This document shows positions 16,839 through 24,613 of a stretch of 64,000 bases of DNA, in pieces. The translations under genes were made by a program, and so were the position numbers. A model generated the notes under the pieces. It did not search any database. It saw only the letters and a list, made by a program, of their open reading frames with translations, and was not told the origin of the DNA. The stretch lies in the NCBI RefSeq assembly GCF_013184745.1, contig NZ_JAATVU010000027.1, forward strand, positions 1-64,000, read 5' to 3'. The first letter of the stretch is position 1, and the number at the start of each line of letters is the position of its first letter. The DNA is from Mangrovicoccus sp. HB161399 (GTDB lineage Bacteria > Pseudomonadota > Alphaproteobacteria > Rhodobacterales > Rhodobacteraceae).

Positions 16839-17797
16839 ATGTCCAGCACCAGGCGTTTTCCGGAGGCGCGCGAGCAGCAGGCGCAGATCATCTCGCCCTC
16901 CTCGCGTTCCTCTTCGGTCAGGAACTGGTCGCGATGGTCGATGCCGCCCTCGATCACGTCGGTGACACAGGTGCCGCAGACGCCTTCCTCGCATTTCACC
17001 TCGATCTTCACGCCCGCCTTTGCCAGCGCCTTGGCGATCGTGTCCTCGGGGCCGACCGTCACGGTGATGCCGGAGACCGCCGCCTCGACTTCGAAGCTGT
17101 CGCCGGTGACGTCGACATCCGCCGAGAAGTACTCGCGATGGACATTGGCCGTCGCATGGCCCGCTGCCTCGGCCGCGCCGATCACCCAATCCATGAAGCC
17201 CTGCGGGCCGCAGACATAGAGATGCGTGGCCGCATCGGGTGCAGGCAGGTCGCGGGCGAGGTCGAGCTTCTGCCCAACCGCGCCATCGTCGAAATGGAAG
17301 GCGACGCGATCCGCGAAGGGCGCGTCCTCCAGCAGGTCGAGGAAGGCGGTGACCTCCTCGGAACGGGTGCTGTAATGCAGCGTGAAATCCCGCCCCAGCG
17401 CATGCAGCCGGTGCGCCATGGCGATCATCGGCGTGATGCCGATGCCGCCGCCCAAAAGGACCGTCTTCGCCGCGCTTTCCTCCAGCGGGAAATGGTTGCG
17501 CGGGCCTTCCACCGTGAAACTCGCCCCCGGCACGGCCAGGCGGTGCACCGCTTCGGAACCGCCGCGCGAGGCCGGGTCCTTCAGGACGCCGATCTCGAAT
17601 TGGCCGGTTTCCGCCGGATCGGAACACAGCGAATACTGCCGCCAGAGGTCCAGCTCCGGCAGGTACAGATCCAGATGCGCGCCGGCCGTCACCGGCGGCA
17701 GCGCGTCGCCGGTCAGGCGCAGGCGGATGATGTTGCCGCGGTCCTCGATCCTCTCGGCAACCGTCAGCGTCATGGGATTCGTCATGTCGAAGCTCAT
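16835..17797 (-). CDS. iacF: Rieske-oxygenase reductase, IacF-like (PDR type)
   Basis: 320 residues in phthalate-dioxygenase-reductase order: flavin-binding barrel (RQYSLCSD, 53-60), NAD-binding domain (LLGGGIGITPMI, 114-125; YVCGPQGFM, 194-202), and a C-terminal plant-type [2Fe-2S] ferredoxin with Cys269, Cys274, Cys277 and a fourth Cys at 305-308. It should pass electrons from NADH to the Rieske oxygenase IacCD. It overlaps both neighbours by 4 bp, so stoichiometric coupled translation is likely. Start at 17797, matching the overlap with iacE. Confidence 0.92.
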   Translation of the reverse strand: MSFDMTNPMTLTVAERIEDRGNIIRLRLTGDALPPVTAGAHLDLYLPELDLWRQYSLCSDPAETGQFEIGVLKDPASRGGSEAVHRLAVPGASFTVEGPRNHFPLEESAAKTVLLGGGIGITPMIAMAHRLHALGRDFTLHYSTRSEEVTAFLDLLEDAPFADRVAFHFDDGAVGQKLDLARDLPAPDAATHLYVCGPQGFMDWVIGAAEAAGHATANVHREYFSADVDVTGDSFEVEAAVSGITVTVGPEDTIAKALAKAGVKIEVKCEEGVCGTCVTDVIEGGIDHRDQFLTEEEREEGEMICACCSRASGKRLVLDI

Positions 17798-18555
17798 CTG
17801 AGGTAGAGTCCGCCGTTCACGTCCCAGCAGGCGCCGGTGACGAAGCGCGCCTCGGGCGAGGACAGCATCGCCACCATCGAGGCCACGAAGGACGGGTCGC
17901 CGAGCCGGCCGACGGGAATGTTGGCGAGCATGCCCGGCATCTTGTCGGCGGGCACGATGTCATGGACCATGGGCGTATCCATCGGTCCGGGCGAAATGGC
18001 GTTGCAGGTCACGCCGTACTGGGCGAGGTCGCGGGCGAAGACCTTGGTCAGGGTCAGGATCGCGCCTTTCGAGGCCGCGTAATGCGCCCCGGTCGCCGCG
18101 CCGCCATTCTGGCCGGCAAGCGAGGCCATGTTGACGATGCGGCCATAGCCGCGGTCGCGGAAATGCCGCCCGAAGGTCTGGCAGCCGGCAAAGACGCCGC
18201 CGGCATTCACCGCCATGATGGCGTTGAACTCGGCCGGGTCGATCTCCAGGATCGGCTGCGCCTTGGTGCGGGCGGCATTGTTCACCAGCACCTCGACAGA
18301 ACCCCAGCGCTCGATGCACTTGTCGAGCACCGCCGCGAAGTCCCCGGGTTGGCCCACATCCAGCGTCGCCGTCACCGCGGTTTCCCCGGCAAGGTCCAGC
18401 TCCGAGGCCAGCGCCGCGGCGGGCTCCAGGTCGATATCGGCGATCACCACGCGGAAGCCCGCGCGGTGGAGCGCGCGGACCGCCTCGGCGCCGAAACCCT
18501 TGGCGCCCCCCGTAATGACGGCGGTCTGGATCTGTTCGGGCAAGGGCGCCGCCAT
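17794..18555 (-). CDS. iacE: short-chain dehydrogenase, IacE-like
   Basis: 253 residues. All classical SDR elements are intact: TGGAKGFG (15-22), Asp40 after the second strand, NNA (92-94), Ser145 and the Tyr159-x-x-x-Lys163 pair (HYAASKGA). In iac pathways IacE acts after IacA on an early oxidised indoleacetate intermediate. The ATG at 18555 shares one base with the iacD stop (TGATG). It contrasts with the catalytically degenerate SDR near the left end of the window. Confidence 0.9.
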   Translation of the reverse strand: MAAPLPEQIQTAVITGGAKGFGAEAVRALHRAGFRVVIADIDLEPAAALASELDLAGETAVTATLDVGQPGDFAAVLDKCIERWGSVEVLVNNAARTKAQPILEIDPAEFNAIMAVNAGGVFAGCQTFGRHFRDRGYGRIVNMASLAGQNGGAATGAHYAASKGAILTLTKVFARDLAQYGVTCNAISPGPMDTPMVHDIVPADKMPGMLANIPVGRLGDPSFVASMVAMLSSPEARFVTGACWDVNGGLYLR

Positions 18556-19070
18556 CAGAAGAGGTAGCTGATCGAGGTCAGCATCCCGTCGGAGTTCAGC
18601 AGGCGCACGACCTTGTCGCGGATCTTCAGCCCCTCGGGCGTCGAAACCAGCACATAGCCCATGTCGGCGGCGAACAGGCGCTGGCGGCCGAACTTGTCCT
18701 CGACCACCGTCTCGGCAGCGCGGACATGGATCAGCTCGCCCTCGACCGCCTCGATCACGATGCGCGACACGGTGCGCACGGTCTGGGCGGGCGGTGCCGA
18801 GGAGATGGAGAACCCGGCCTGGAAGCGCGCGACGCGGTCCTTGCGCATCTTCGCGCCATCGTAACAGAGGTTCAGCGCCTCGGCATAGCCGGAGGCGGGC
18901 TTCAGCGCCTCGCCCGGCTCGGTGATCGGCATGACATAGGTGCCCTGCCCGTCCCAAAGCGCCAGCCACGGGTCGTAATCCTTGCGGTCGAGCATGTCCG
19001 CCTCGGCCCAGAGGAAAGCGGTCACCTCCATCAGCGTGGCGCCGGTCTCGATCCTGGTCATCTCGGTCAT
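18555..19070 (-). CDS. iacD: Rieske non-heme iron oxygenase, small (beta) subunit, IacD-like
   Basis: 171 residues of the ring-hydroxylating dioxygenase beta-subunit family (NTF2-like cone fold), with the usual WLALWDGQGTYVMP segment early and a basic, Ile-rich C-terminus. The beta subunit is structural and packs with the alpha subunit IacC. A longer frame begins at 19091, but the ATG at 19070 overlaps the iacC stop by 4 bp, like most junctions in this operon, so I chose it. Confidence 0.9.
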   Translation of the reverse strand: MTEMTRIETGATLMEVTAFLWAEADMLDRKDYDPWLALWDGQGTYVMPITEPGEALKPASGYAEALNLCYDGAKMRKDRVARFQAGFSISSAPPAQTVRTVSRIVIEAVEGELIHVRAAETVVEDKFGRQRLFAADMGYVLVSTPEGLKIRDKVVRLLNSDGMLTSISYLF

Positions 19071-20341
19071 GCCGACATCATCCTCTTCCACATTGCGTAG
19101 GCCGCGCGCATGCCGGTTTCGGCGCTGATATGGCCGCGCGGACCGTCGGTGCCTGCCGTTTCGTCGACCATGCCGCGGTTGACGAGGATCGGCAGCGTCT
19201 CGCCGCCCTTGGTGCCGCGCTGCACCCGTTCCCAGACTTCTGCGTCATCGGGGCTGCCGAAGCCCATCGGCCCCTGGAAATGCTCGTGAAGCCGCAGCCG
19301 CATGCGGTTCGCCGCCGCCGGCCCGCCCTCCATGCCGAGCGCGATATGGCGGATCTCGGTCTCTTCCACGGTCACGGGCCGCAGCACGCGGAAGAAGGAC
19401 AGCGAGAAGGACACGTTGGGGAAGAGGTTCAGGTTGAAGCCTGCGCCGCCGACGGCACGGACGATCTTCTTCACCTGCTCTTCCGGATAGCCCTCGCCGC
19501 GCAGCTCTTCGGCAAGCTCGGCAAAGCGCTCGGGGATCGGCGCGTCGAGATTCTCGTCGAGATCCACGAGTTCCGGCATCATCACCATGACCGAATGGCC
19601 GTTGCCCAGATCCTCGACGAAGCCGCGGCCATGCTCGAGGAAGCTGAAGACCTGCTCGGTCTCGCCATCCAGCGACTGCAGGAAGGACTTGTGGACGATC
19701 GGGAAATGGTAGGCGTCGGTGGTGTTCTCCAGCTGCACCTTCCAGTTCATCGGCACCTTGAACTGGTGCTCGCCCAGCACCTTCACCGGGAAGCCGCCGC
19801 CCTGCTTCATGAACAGGTCGATCCACTTCTTCACCGGGCCGAGGAAGTCCGAAAGCGGCTCCAGCTCGTCATTGAACGTGGCGAAGACCATGCCGGCATA
19901 GCTGTCGGTGCGGAGCTTCAGCAGCCCGTGCTGCGCCTTGTCGAAATCGTCGCCGTACTGTTCCGGATAGGGCAGCGCCCGGAGCGAGCCGTCGAGCCCG
20001 TAGCCCCAGCCGTGATAGGGGCACTGGAAGGACGAGGTCTTGCCCTTCTTCACCTCGCAGACCGTCGCCGCGCGGTGGCGGCAGCGGTTGACCATGCAGT
20101 GGATCGCGCCCTTGCGGTCGCGCACCACGATCACCGGCTCCTTGCCGACATGGGAGAGCTTGAAGGAGCCCTTGTCGGGGAATTCGCTTTCATGTGCGAC
20201 CCAGACCCAGGTCTTGTGGAAGATCTTCTCCATCTCGGCGTCGAAAAGCGCCGGATCCTCGTACATCGAGGTGGCGACCTTGGCCTCGGCCTCGTCGTAG
20301 AGCGCGTCGAGATCGCTGAATTTCGGCATGTCGAGAGACAT
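19067..20341 (-). CDS. iacC: Rieske non-heme iron oxygenase, large (alpha) subunit, IacC-like
   Basis: 424 residues. The N-terminal Rieske domain has Cys87-x-His89 and Cys107-x2-His110 for the [2Fe-2S] cluster. The catalytic domain has the mononuclear-iron motif TTDAYHFPIVH with Asp209 as likely electron bridge and His212/His217 as ligands. In iac systems IacC/IacD with reductase IacF attack the oxidised indole intermediate on the way to catechol. GGAGGG 5 nt before the ATG supports the start. It follows iacB by 15 bp. Confidence 0.93.
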   Translation of the reverse strand: MSLDMPKFSDLDALYDEAEAKVATSMYEDPALFDAEMEKIFHKTWVWVAHESEFPDKGSFKLSHVGKEPVIVVRDRKGAIHCMVNRCRHRAATVCEVKKGKTSSFQCPYHGWGYGLDGSLRALPYPEQYGDDFDKAQHGLLKLRTDSYAGMVFATFNDELEPLSDFLGPVKKWIDLFMKQGGGFPVKVLGEHQFKVPMNWKVQLENTTDAYHFPIVHKSFLQSLDGETEQVFSFLEHGRGFVEDLGNGHSVMVMMPELVDLDENLDAPIPERFAELAEELRGEGYPEEQVKKIVRAVGGAGFNLNLFPNVSFSLSFFRVLRPVTVEETEIRHIALGMEGGPAAANRMRLRLHEHFQGPMGFGSPDDAEVWERVQRGTKGGETLPILVNRGMVDETAGTDGPRGHISAETGMRAAYAMWKRMMSA

Positions 20342-20356
20342 CTCTGCCCTCCGGTC

Positions 20357-20722
20357 TCAGATGTTTTCGGGGATCTGGAGCGCGCGGCCCATCCGCGCCT
20401 CCACGGTCATGTATTTCCACAGCCGGTGGTTTTCCTCGCCCACGACGATGGTGCGCAGCAGGTTGCAGGCCGCCTGCACCGCCTCGCGGTTGGGGAAATC
20501 GGCGAGGATGTACCAGGTGTATGGGAAGCCGCGCGACGAGCCGACGAAGGTCTGGTCGTCATCGAAAGTGCCGACGATGGTGACGCCCTCCATCTGGTCG
20601 ATGGAATACATCAGCTCCTGCGTCGCCTTCCAGACCGGGCCGATGCGGTCGAAAGGCAGCTCGAAGAAGGCCGGGTGGTTGTTGAAGCACAGCAGCGTGC
20701 GGAGGGCTGGGGTCTCGGTCAT
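20357..20722 (-). CDS. iacB: small conserved protein, IacB-like
   Basis: 121 residues, no signal peptide or membrane segment. The text (TWYILADFPNREAVQAACNLLRTI) suggests a dimeric alpha/beta-barrel fold. Its biochemical role in IAA breakdown is not established to my knowledge; identification rests on size and its place between iacA and iacC. A GTG start at 20737 is possible, but GAGGA lies 8 nt before the ATG at 20722. It starts 11 bp after iacA ends. Confidence 0.8.
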   Translation of the reverse strand: MTETPALRTLLCFNNHPAFFELPFDRIGPVWKATQELMYSIDQMEGVTIVGTFDDDQTFVGSSRGFPYTWYILADFPNREAVQAACNLLRTIVVGEENHRLWKYMTVEARMGRALQIPENI

Positions 20723-20733
20723 GTTCGGGGTCC

Positions 20734-21882
20734 TCACGGGTATCCGGGGGCGGTGGGCTGGTCGAAGAACCCGGCGCCGGCAAGCGTCCAGGTTCCCTCG
20801 TTCAGGAAGGCGTGCTGCGCAACGCAGGCGGCGTCCATCATGCAGCGGCCGAGCGGATGGCCCGCCAGCATCGCGCCGGAGCCGCCCAGCACGAAGGCGC
20901 GGCGCGCGGCCTCGGCGCCGTCGCGGGCGGCCATGGTGGCGGCCATGCGCAGGCGGATATGGGTGTCGCGGTCGGTCTCGCCATTGGCCAGAACCTGGCT
21001 CCAGCCCTCCTCGATCGTGTCGAAGAAGGCGGCGCGGGCGCCGGAGAGCAGGCCCCTGGCCTTGGCGAATTCGCTTTGGACGTAGGGGCGTGCGCCGGGC
21101 GCGGCGGCACCGGTGATCGAGGCGCGGGACAGCGAGTTCTCCTGCACCCAGCCGAGCGCCTCCTTCGCCGCGCCGAGCGCGACGACGGCCAGCACCTGCG
21201 AGGCGATGGCCATGGCCGGATAGCGGAAGACCGGATCGTCGAAGGACGGGGTCGAGCCGCGCACGAAGGTCCAGTCAGGCGCGACGGTCACGTCTTCGAC
21301 CACGACATCGTGGCTGCCGGTGGCGGAAAGCCCGATGGAGTCCCAGGTCTCGTCCACCGTCACGGCGGATTTCGGCATGACGGCGACGCGGGGCAGCGGC
21401 GTGGTCTCGCTGTCGAGGCGGATGCCGACGCCGACGAGGTCAGCGCCCATCACGCCCGAGCACCAGGGCCAGCGGCCGTTGACGACATAGCCCCCTGCCG
21501 TTTCCGTTGCGGGCTGCGGCGGGAACATCGCGCCGGCAAAGACCGTGTCCGGGTCGGCGCCGTAGATCGCGGCGTAGGTCTCGCCGGGCAGCGCGCCGAG
21601 ATAGAGCGCCGAGACACCGAAGCTTGCCACCCAGCCGGTCGAGGCGTCCGCCGCCGAGATGTCCTCGATCAGCGCGCAGAATTCGGCGGGGGACAACGCG
21701 TCGCCGCCGAAGCGTTCCGGCACGAAGGCGCGGTAGGCGCCCAAGGTCTTGAGGTCCGCCACCACGTCGCGCGGGACATGATGGAGCGCGGTGAATTCCG
21801 CGCGGCGGGCGCGGATGCGGGCCAGGATCGCGGCGCGGTCGGCGACCGGCCGCGGCCCCGCCAGGGTCGCAGGAGCTGTCAT
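20734..21882 (-). CDS. iacA: indole-3-acetate monooxygenase, IacA-like (acyl-CoA-dehydrogenase fold)
   Basis: 382 residues of the acyl-CoA-dehydrogenase-fold flavin-dependent monooxygenases (group D, like HsaA/HpaB relatives). N-terminal helices with FVPERFGGDALSPAEFC, a middle beta domain (GYVVNGRWPWCSGVMGAD) and C-terminal helices. It lacks the catalytic Glu context of true acyl-CoA dehydrogenases as far as I can see. IacA oxidises IAA using reduced flavin supplied by IacG. It overlaps iacH by 4 bp at the start. Confidence 0.9.
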   Translation of the reverse strand: MTAPATLAGPRPVADRAAILARIRARRAEFTALHHVPRDVVADLKTLGAYRAFVPERFGGDALSPAEFCALIEDISAADASTGWVASFGVSALYLGALPGETYAAIYGADPDTVFAGAMFPPQPATETAGGYVVNGRWPWCSGVMGADLVGVGIRLDSETTPLPRVAVMPKSAVTVDETWDSIGLSATGSHDVVVEDVTVAPDWTFVRGSTPSFDDPVFRYPAMAIASQVLAVVALGAAKEALGWVQENSLSRASITGAAAPGARPYVQSEFAKARGLLSGARAAFFDTIEEGWSQVLANGETDRDTHIRLRMAATMAARDGAEAARRAFVLGGSGAMLAGHPLGRCMMDAACVAQHAFLNEGTWTLAGAGFFDQPTAPGYP

Positions 21883-22985
21883 GCTGTCTCCGTCTGGGTC
21901 TGGAGGCTCTCGGCGAGCCGGATGGCGATGGCGCAGAGGCGGGCATCGTCGCCCTTGCGTCCGATGATCTGCAGCCCCGCGGGCAGCCCGTCGGGGGTGG
22001 GCCGCGGGATCACGATGGCCGGATGGCCGGACAGGTTGAACGGCCGCTGGTACCGCGTCAGGCCCAGCACCGTCTTCGGGTCGCGCGCCTCGGCCAGCGT
22101 CGGGGGAATGCCGTCGAGCGCCGGGGTGACAATGGCGTCGCAGCTTGCCAGCAGGGCATCCACCTCGGCAGTGAAGGCCATGCGGAGGCGCTCGGCCTCC
22201 GCAACCTTTTGCGCCGGGATCTCGCGCGCCGCGGCGAGCCGCGCGGCGATGTCGGGGCCGATTGGTGCGCCTCGGTCGAGAAGATGCCCGAAAGCCGCCT
22301 CGGTCTCGGTGGCGATCAGCGTCATGCCGGCGGCGAAGGCAGCGTCGAGCCCCGGCAGCTCTGCCGTTGCGATGCCCGGCAGGCCGGCATCGACCTGCAG
22401 CAGCACCGGCTCCGCCTCTAGCGTCACCGGCACGAAGGACGGGTCCATGGCGGCCATGGCGCGGGTGAGCATCCCGCCGTCGCGGGCGAAGGCGCCGATG
22501 CAGTCGAGCGTGCTGGCGGCAGGCGTGGCACCCTCGCGGCTGATCCGTCCGAAGGTGGGCTTGATCCCCCAGACACCGCAGCAGGCCGCGGGCTGGCGGA
22601 CGGAGCCGCCGGTGTCGGTGCCGACGGCGAAATCGCACAGCCCTGCGGCCACGGCCACGGCCGAGCCTGAGGAAGAGCCGCCGGGAATGCGGTCGGGCCA
22701 GCGCGGATTGACCGGCGTGCCGAAGGCGGCGTTCACCCCGGTCATGCCGAAGGCGAGCTCGTGCATGGCGGCTTTCCCGATGATCCGGCAGCCGGCGCCG
22801 AGCAGGCTGTCGACCGCCGCGGCATTTGCCGCTGCGGGCGCCGCGTCGCGGAAGGCGGCCGAGCCGCAGGCGGTCGCGTGCCCGGCAATGTCGAGGCAGT
22901 CCTTGACCGCGACGCAGAGGCCGTCGCCGCCGAGGGAAAGCCGGGCGACAAGCGCGCCGTGATCCTCTGTCCTCTGGCCGTCCAT
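21879..22985 (-). CDS. iacH: amidase-signature-family protein, IacH-like
   Basis: 368 residues with the Ser-cisSer-Lys hydrolase triad: Lys28 in VAVKD, the cis-Ser within PGGSSSGSA (about 101-109) and nucleophile Ser128 in GTDTGGSVR. The fold is that of indoleacetamide hydrolases and GatA. In iac clusters IacH accompanies the catabolic genes; it may convert an amide-type intermediate, or make IAA from indoleacetamide. Strong AAGGAGA lies just before the ATG at 22985. It is the first gene of the operon, and its promoter carries one of the shared TTCACGT motifs. Confidence 0.88.
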   Translation of the reverse strand: MDGQRTEDHGALVARLSLGGDGLCVAVKDCLDIAGHATACGSAAFRDAAPAAANAAAVDSLLGAGCRIIGKAAMHELAFGMTGVNAAFGTPVNPRWPDRIPGGSSSGSAVAVAAGLCDFAVGTDTGGSVRQPAACCGVWGIKPTFGRISREGATPAASTLDCIGAFARDGGMLTRAMAAMDPSFVPVTLEAEPVLLQVDAGLPGIATAELPGLDAAFAAGMTLIATETEAAFGHLLDRGAPIGPDIAARLAAAREIPAQKVAEAERLRMAFTAEVDALLASCDAIVTPALDGIPPTLAEARDPKTVLGLTRYQRPFNLSGHPAIVIPRPTPDGLPAGLQIIGRKGDDARLCAIAIRLAESLQTQTETA

Positions 22986-23010
22986 TGGGTCTCCTTCCGT
23001 GATCCGATGT

Positions 23011-23020
23011 TTACGTGAAT
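23011..23020 (-). promoter_or_regulatory. candidate IacR operator at the iacH promoter
   Basis: On the minus strand this reads ATTCACGTAA and overlaps the putative -10 of iacH, 26-35 bp before the start codon. It matches 9 of 10 bases with the copy before iacI. A repressor bound here would block transcription. Confidence 0.45.
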
Positions 23021-23223
23021 ATTACCGCATTTAGCGCCGGTCAAGGAAAAGCACGCGCGATCCTGAAATTTATTGTTTTATTTCATATACCTGGCAACGC
23101 AGGCAGAGGACGCGCCAGCTAAGGCCGGGCGCATCCTGTCTGGTCTTTTCGGGCTGCCCGTTCCTGCACCAGCCATGGCGGCTCTGCGGCAGGAAAGCGC
23201 ATCCCATGGCAAATAACTACCTA

Positions 23224-23233
23224 ATTCACGTGA
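23224..23233 (+). promoter_or_regulatory. candidate IacR operator upstream of iacI
   Basis: ATTCACGTGA contains the perfect 8-bp palindrome TCACGTGA. It lies 51-60 bp before the first plausible iacI start and shares its core with the copies before iacH and iacR. Confidence 0.45.
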
Positions 23234-23319
23234 TTTTAAAAATAACTTCTTGTGCCGCTCCGGTCCCCTCCGGCAAATACAAGATGAAAATTCACGCAAA
23301 TGCCCGGGAAACCGACACG

Positions 23320-23907
23320 ATGGAAACCGTTGCTCCGCCGAACGCCACCGCCGAAGACGCCATTGCCGCCCTGACAAGGAGAATCGAGGTTCTGGAGGCC
23401 GAGGCCGACATCCGCCGCCTGCAGGCGCGCTACATGTTCCTGTGCGACACGCCCCTTCCGGAATTCGGCGTCGCCGATGACGCAGAGCGGATCGAGAGGA
23501 TCGTGGAGCTCTACACGGCGGACGCGGTCTGGGAAGGCGTCGGCGAATACTACGACGGCCAGTTCGGCCGCGCGGCGGGCCATGACGCGATCCGCGCGCA
23601 TTTCACCAAGTTCTGGGGGCAGAAGCAGGACCCGGAACTGATCCTCAACTGCCACTACCTGACCTCGGAGCAGATCCGCGTGCATGACGGCGGCGCCACC
23701 GCCGAGGGCCAGTGGGTGCACATGCAGCCCTGGCTGTTCTCCGACGGCAAGGCATTGCTGCGCTCGTCGCGGCTGAACAACGCCTTCCGGAAGGAACCCG
23801 GCGGCTGGCGGATTTCGCGCACGCGCACCGAAAACGTGTTCATCGCGCCGCTGCCCGCGACATGGGCCTCGGACTACCCGTCGAAATCGGTGCTGATGGC
23901 GCCCTGA
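23320..23907 (+). CDS. iacI: SnoaL-like (NTF2 fold) protein, IacI-like
   Basis: 195 residues. After a short N-terminal helix comes a cone-shaped NTF2/SnoaL-like domain (IEVLEAEADIRRLQARYMFLCDT at the start, a beta sheet ending KEPGGWRISRTRTENVF). Members are lyases, isomerases or binding proteins. IacI is found in known iac clusters; its step is less certain than that of IacA or IacC. Start is ambiguous: ATGs at 23284 and 23320 both have weak ribosome sites, and an ORF opens at 23206. It is divergent from iacH rather than embedded in the operon. Confidence 0.78.
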   Translation: METVAPPNATAEDAIAALTRRIEVLEAEADIRRLQARYMFLCDTPLPEFGVADDAERIERIVELYTADAVWEGVGEYYDGQFGRAAGHDAIRAHFTKFWGQKQDPELILNCHYLTSEQIRVHDGGATAEGQWVHMQPWLFSDGKALLRSSRLNNAFRKEPGGWRISRTRTENVFIAPLPATWASDYPSKSVLMAP

Positions 23908-23919
23908 GCGGCCGGGGCG

Positions 23920-24525
23920 TCAGCCCCAGTCCTGCAGCCGCGCCACGTAGCGGGCGAGCGTGTCGATCTCCAGGTTGACCGCGTCGCCCGTGCGGATCCC
24001 GCCCCAGGTCGTGTGGGCCTTGGTATGCGGAATGAAATTCACGCCGAACTCGCAGCCTTCGACCTCGTTCACGGTCAGGGAGGTGCCGTTCAGCGCAATC
24101 GAGCCCTTGGAGGCGATGAAGCGCGCCAGCGGTTCGGGCGCGCGGAAGGTGACGCGGGTGCTGCCGCCCTCCTCTGCCATGGCGACCACCTCGGCGATGC
24201 CATCGACATGGCCCGAGACGATATGGCCGCCAAGCTCGTCGCCGACCTTCAGCGCGCGCTCCAGGTTGACCCGGCTTCCCGGCGCCCAGGGCGTCCGCGC
24301 CAGGGAGGTGCGCGACACGGTTTCGGCGGAGAGGTCGACCTCGAACCAGGCGCCGCCCTCCAGCGGGCCGCGGTCGGTAACCGTCAGGCAGATGCCGTCG
24401 CAGGCGATGGAGGCGCCGATCTCGATGCTGCCGGGATCGTAGGAGGAGGCGATGCGCACCTCGAGGTCGCCTTTGCGCGCGACCGACGCGACCTGGCCGA
24501 TATCGGTGATCATGCCCGTGAACAT
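23920..24525 (-). CDS. ribE: riboflavin synthase, alpha subunit
   Basis: 201 residues. It joins two lumazines to make riboflavin, the last step of the pathway. The start MFTGMITDIG and the duplicated lumazine-binding modules (DGICLTV near 48 and NGTSLTVNEV near 150, each after an alanine/glycine-rich strand) are diagnostic. GAGGAG precedes the ATG at 24525, and a longer frame to 24540 is less likely. The upstream region is too short for an FMN riboswitch and none is seen. It converges on iacI with 12 bp between stops. Confidence 0.96.
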   Translation of the reverse strand: MFTGMITDIGQVASVARKGDLEVRIASSYDPGSIEIGASIACDGICLTVTDRGPLEGGAWFEVDLSAETVSRTSLARTPWAPGSRVNLERALKVGDELGGHIVSGHVDGIAEVVAMAEEGGSTRVTFRAPEPLARFIASKGSIALNGTSLTVNEVEGCEFGVNFIPHTKAHTTWGGIRTGDAVNLEIDTLARYVARLQDWG

Positions 24526-24613
24526 GGCGTCTCCTCTCAAGCTGCCCGTCCTGACTAGCCCCCCGCCCGGCAGGGTTCAAGCCGGGCGGATTCCGCTTGA
24601 TCGGCGGGCGGGG

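Larger units (their letters stand above)
22986..23283. promoter_or_regulatory. divergent iacH / iacI control region
   Basis: The region is clearly richer in A and T than its neighbours. For iacH (minus strand) TTGACC (complement of 23039-23044) and TATTCA (complement of 23016-23021) are 17 bp apart. The motif TTACGTGAAT (23011-23020) overlaps that -10. A second copy, ATTCACGTGA (23224-23233), lies before iacI. A separate inverted repeat, TGAAAT...ATTTCA, spans 23064-23085. No gene fits inside. Confidence 0.55.

Noticed and set aside
19130-22962. Long plus-strand frames (651 and 716 codons) opposite the iac operon
   Set aside because: They are antisense shadows. The minus-strand genes carry intact catalytic motifs and tight junctions.
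24526-24613. An FMN riboswitch before riboflavin synthase
   Set aside because: The space upstream of ribE is short and occupied by the divergent kpsS start; no conserved riboswitch elements are visible.
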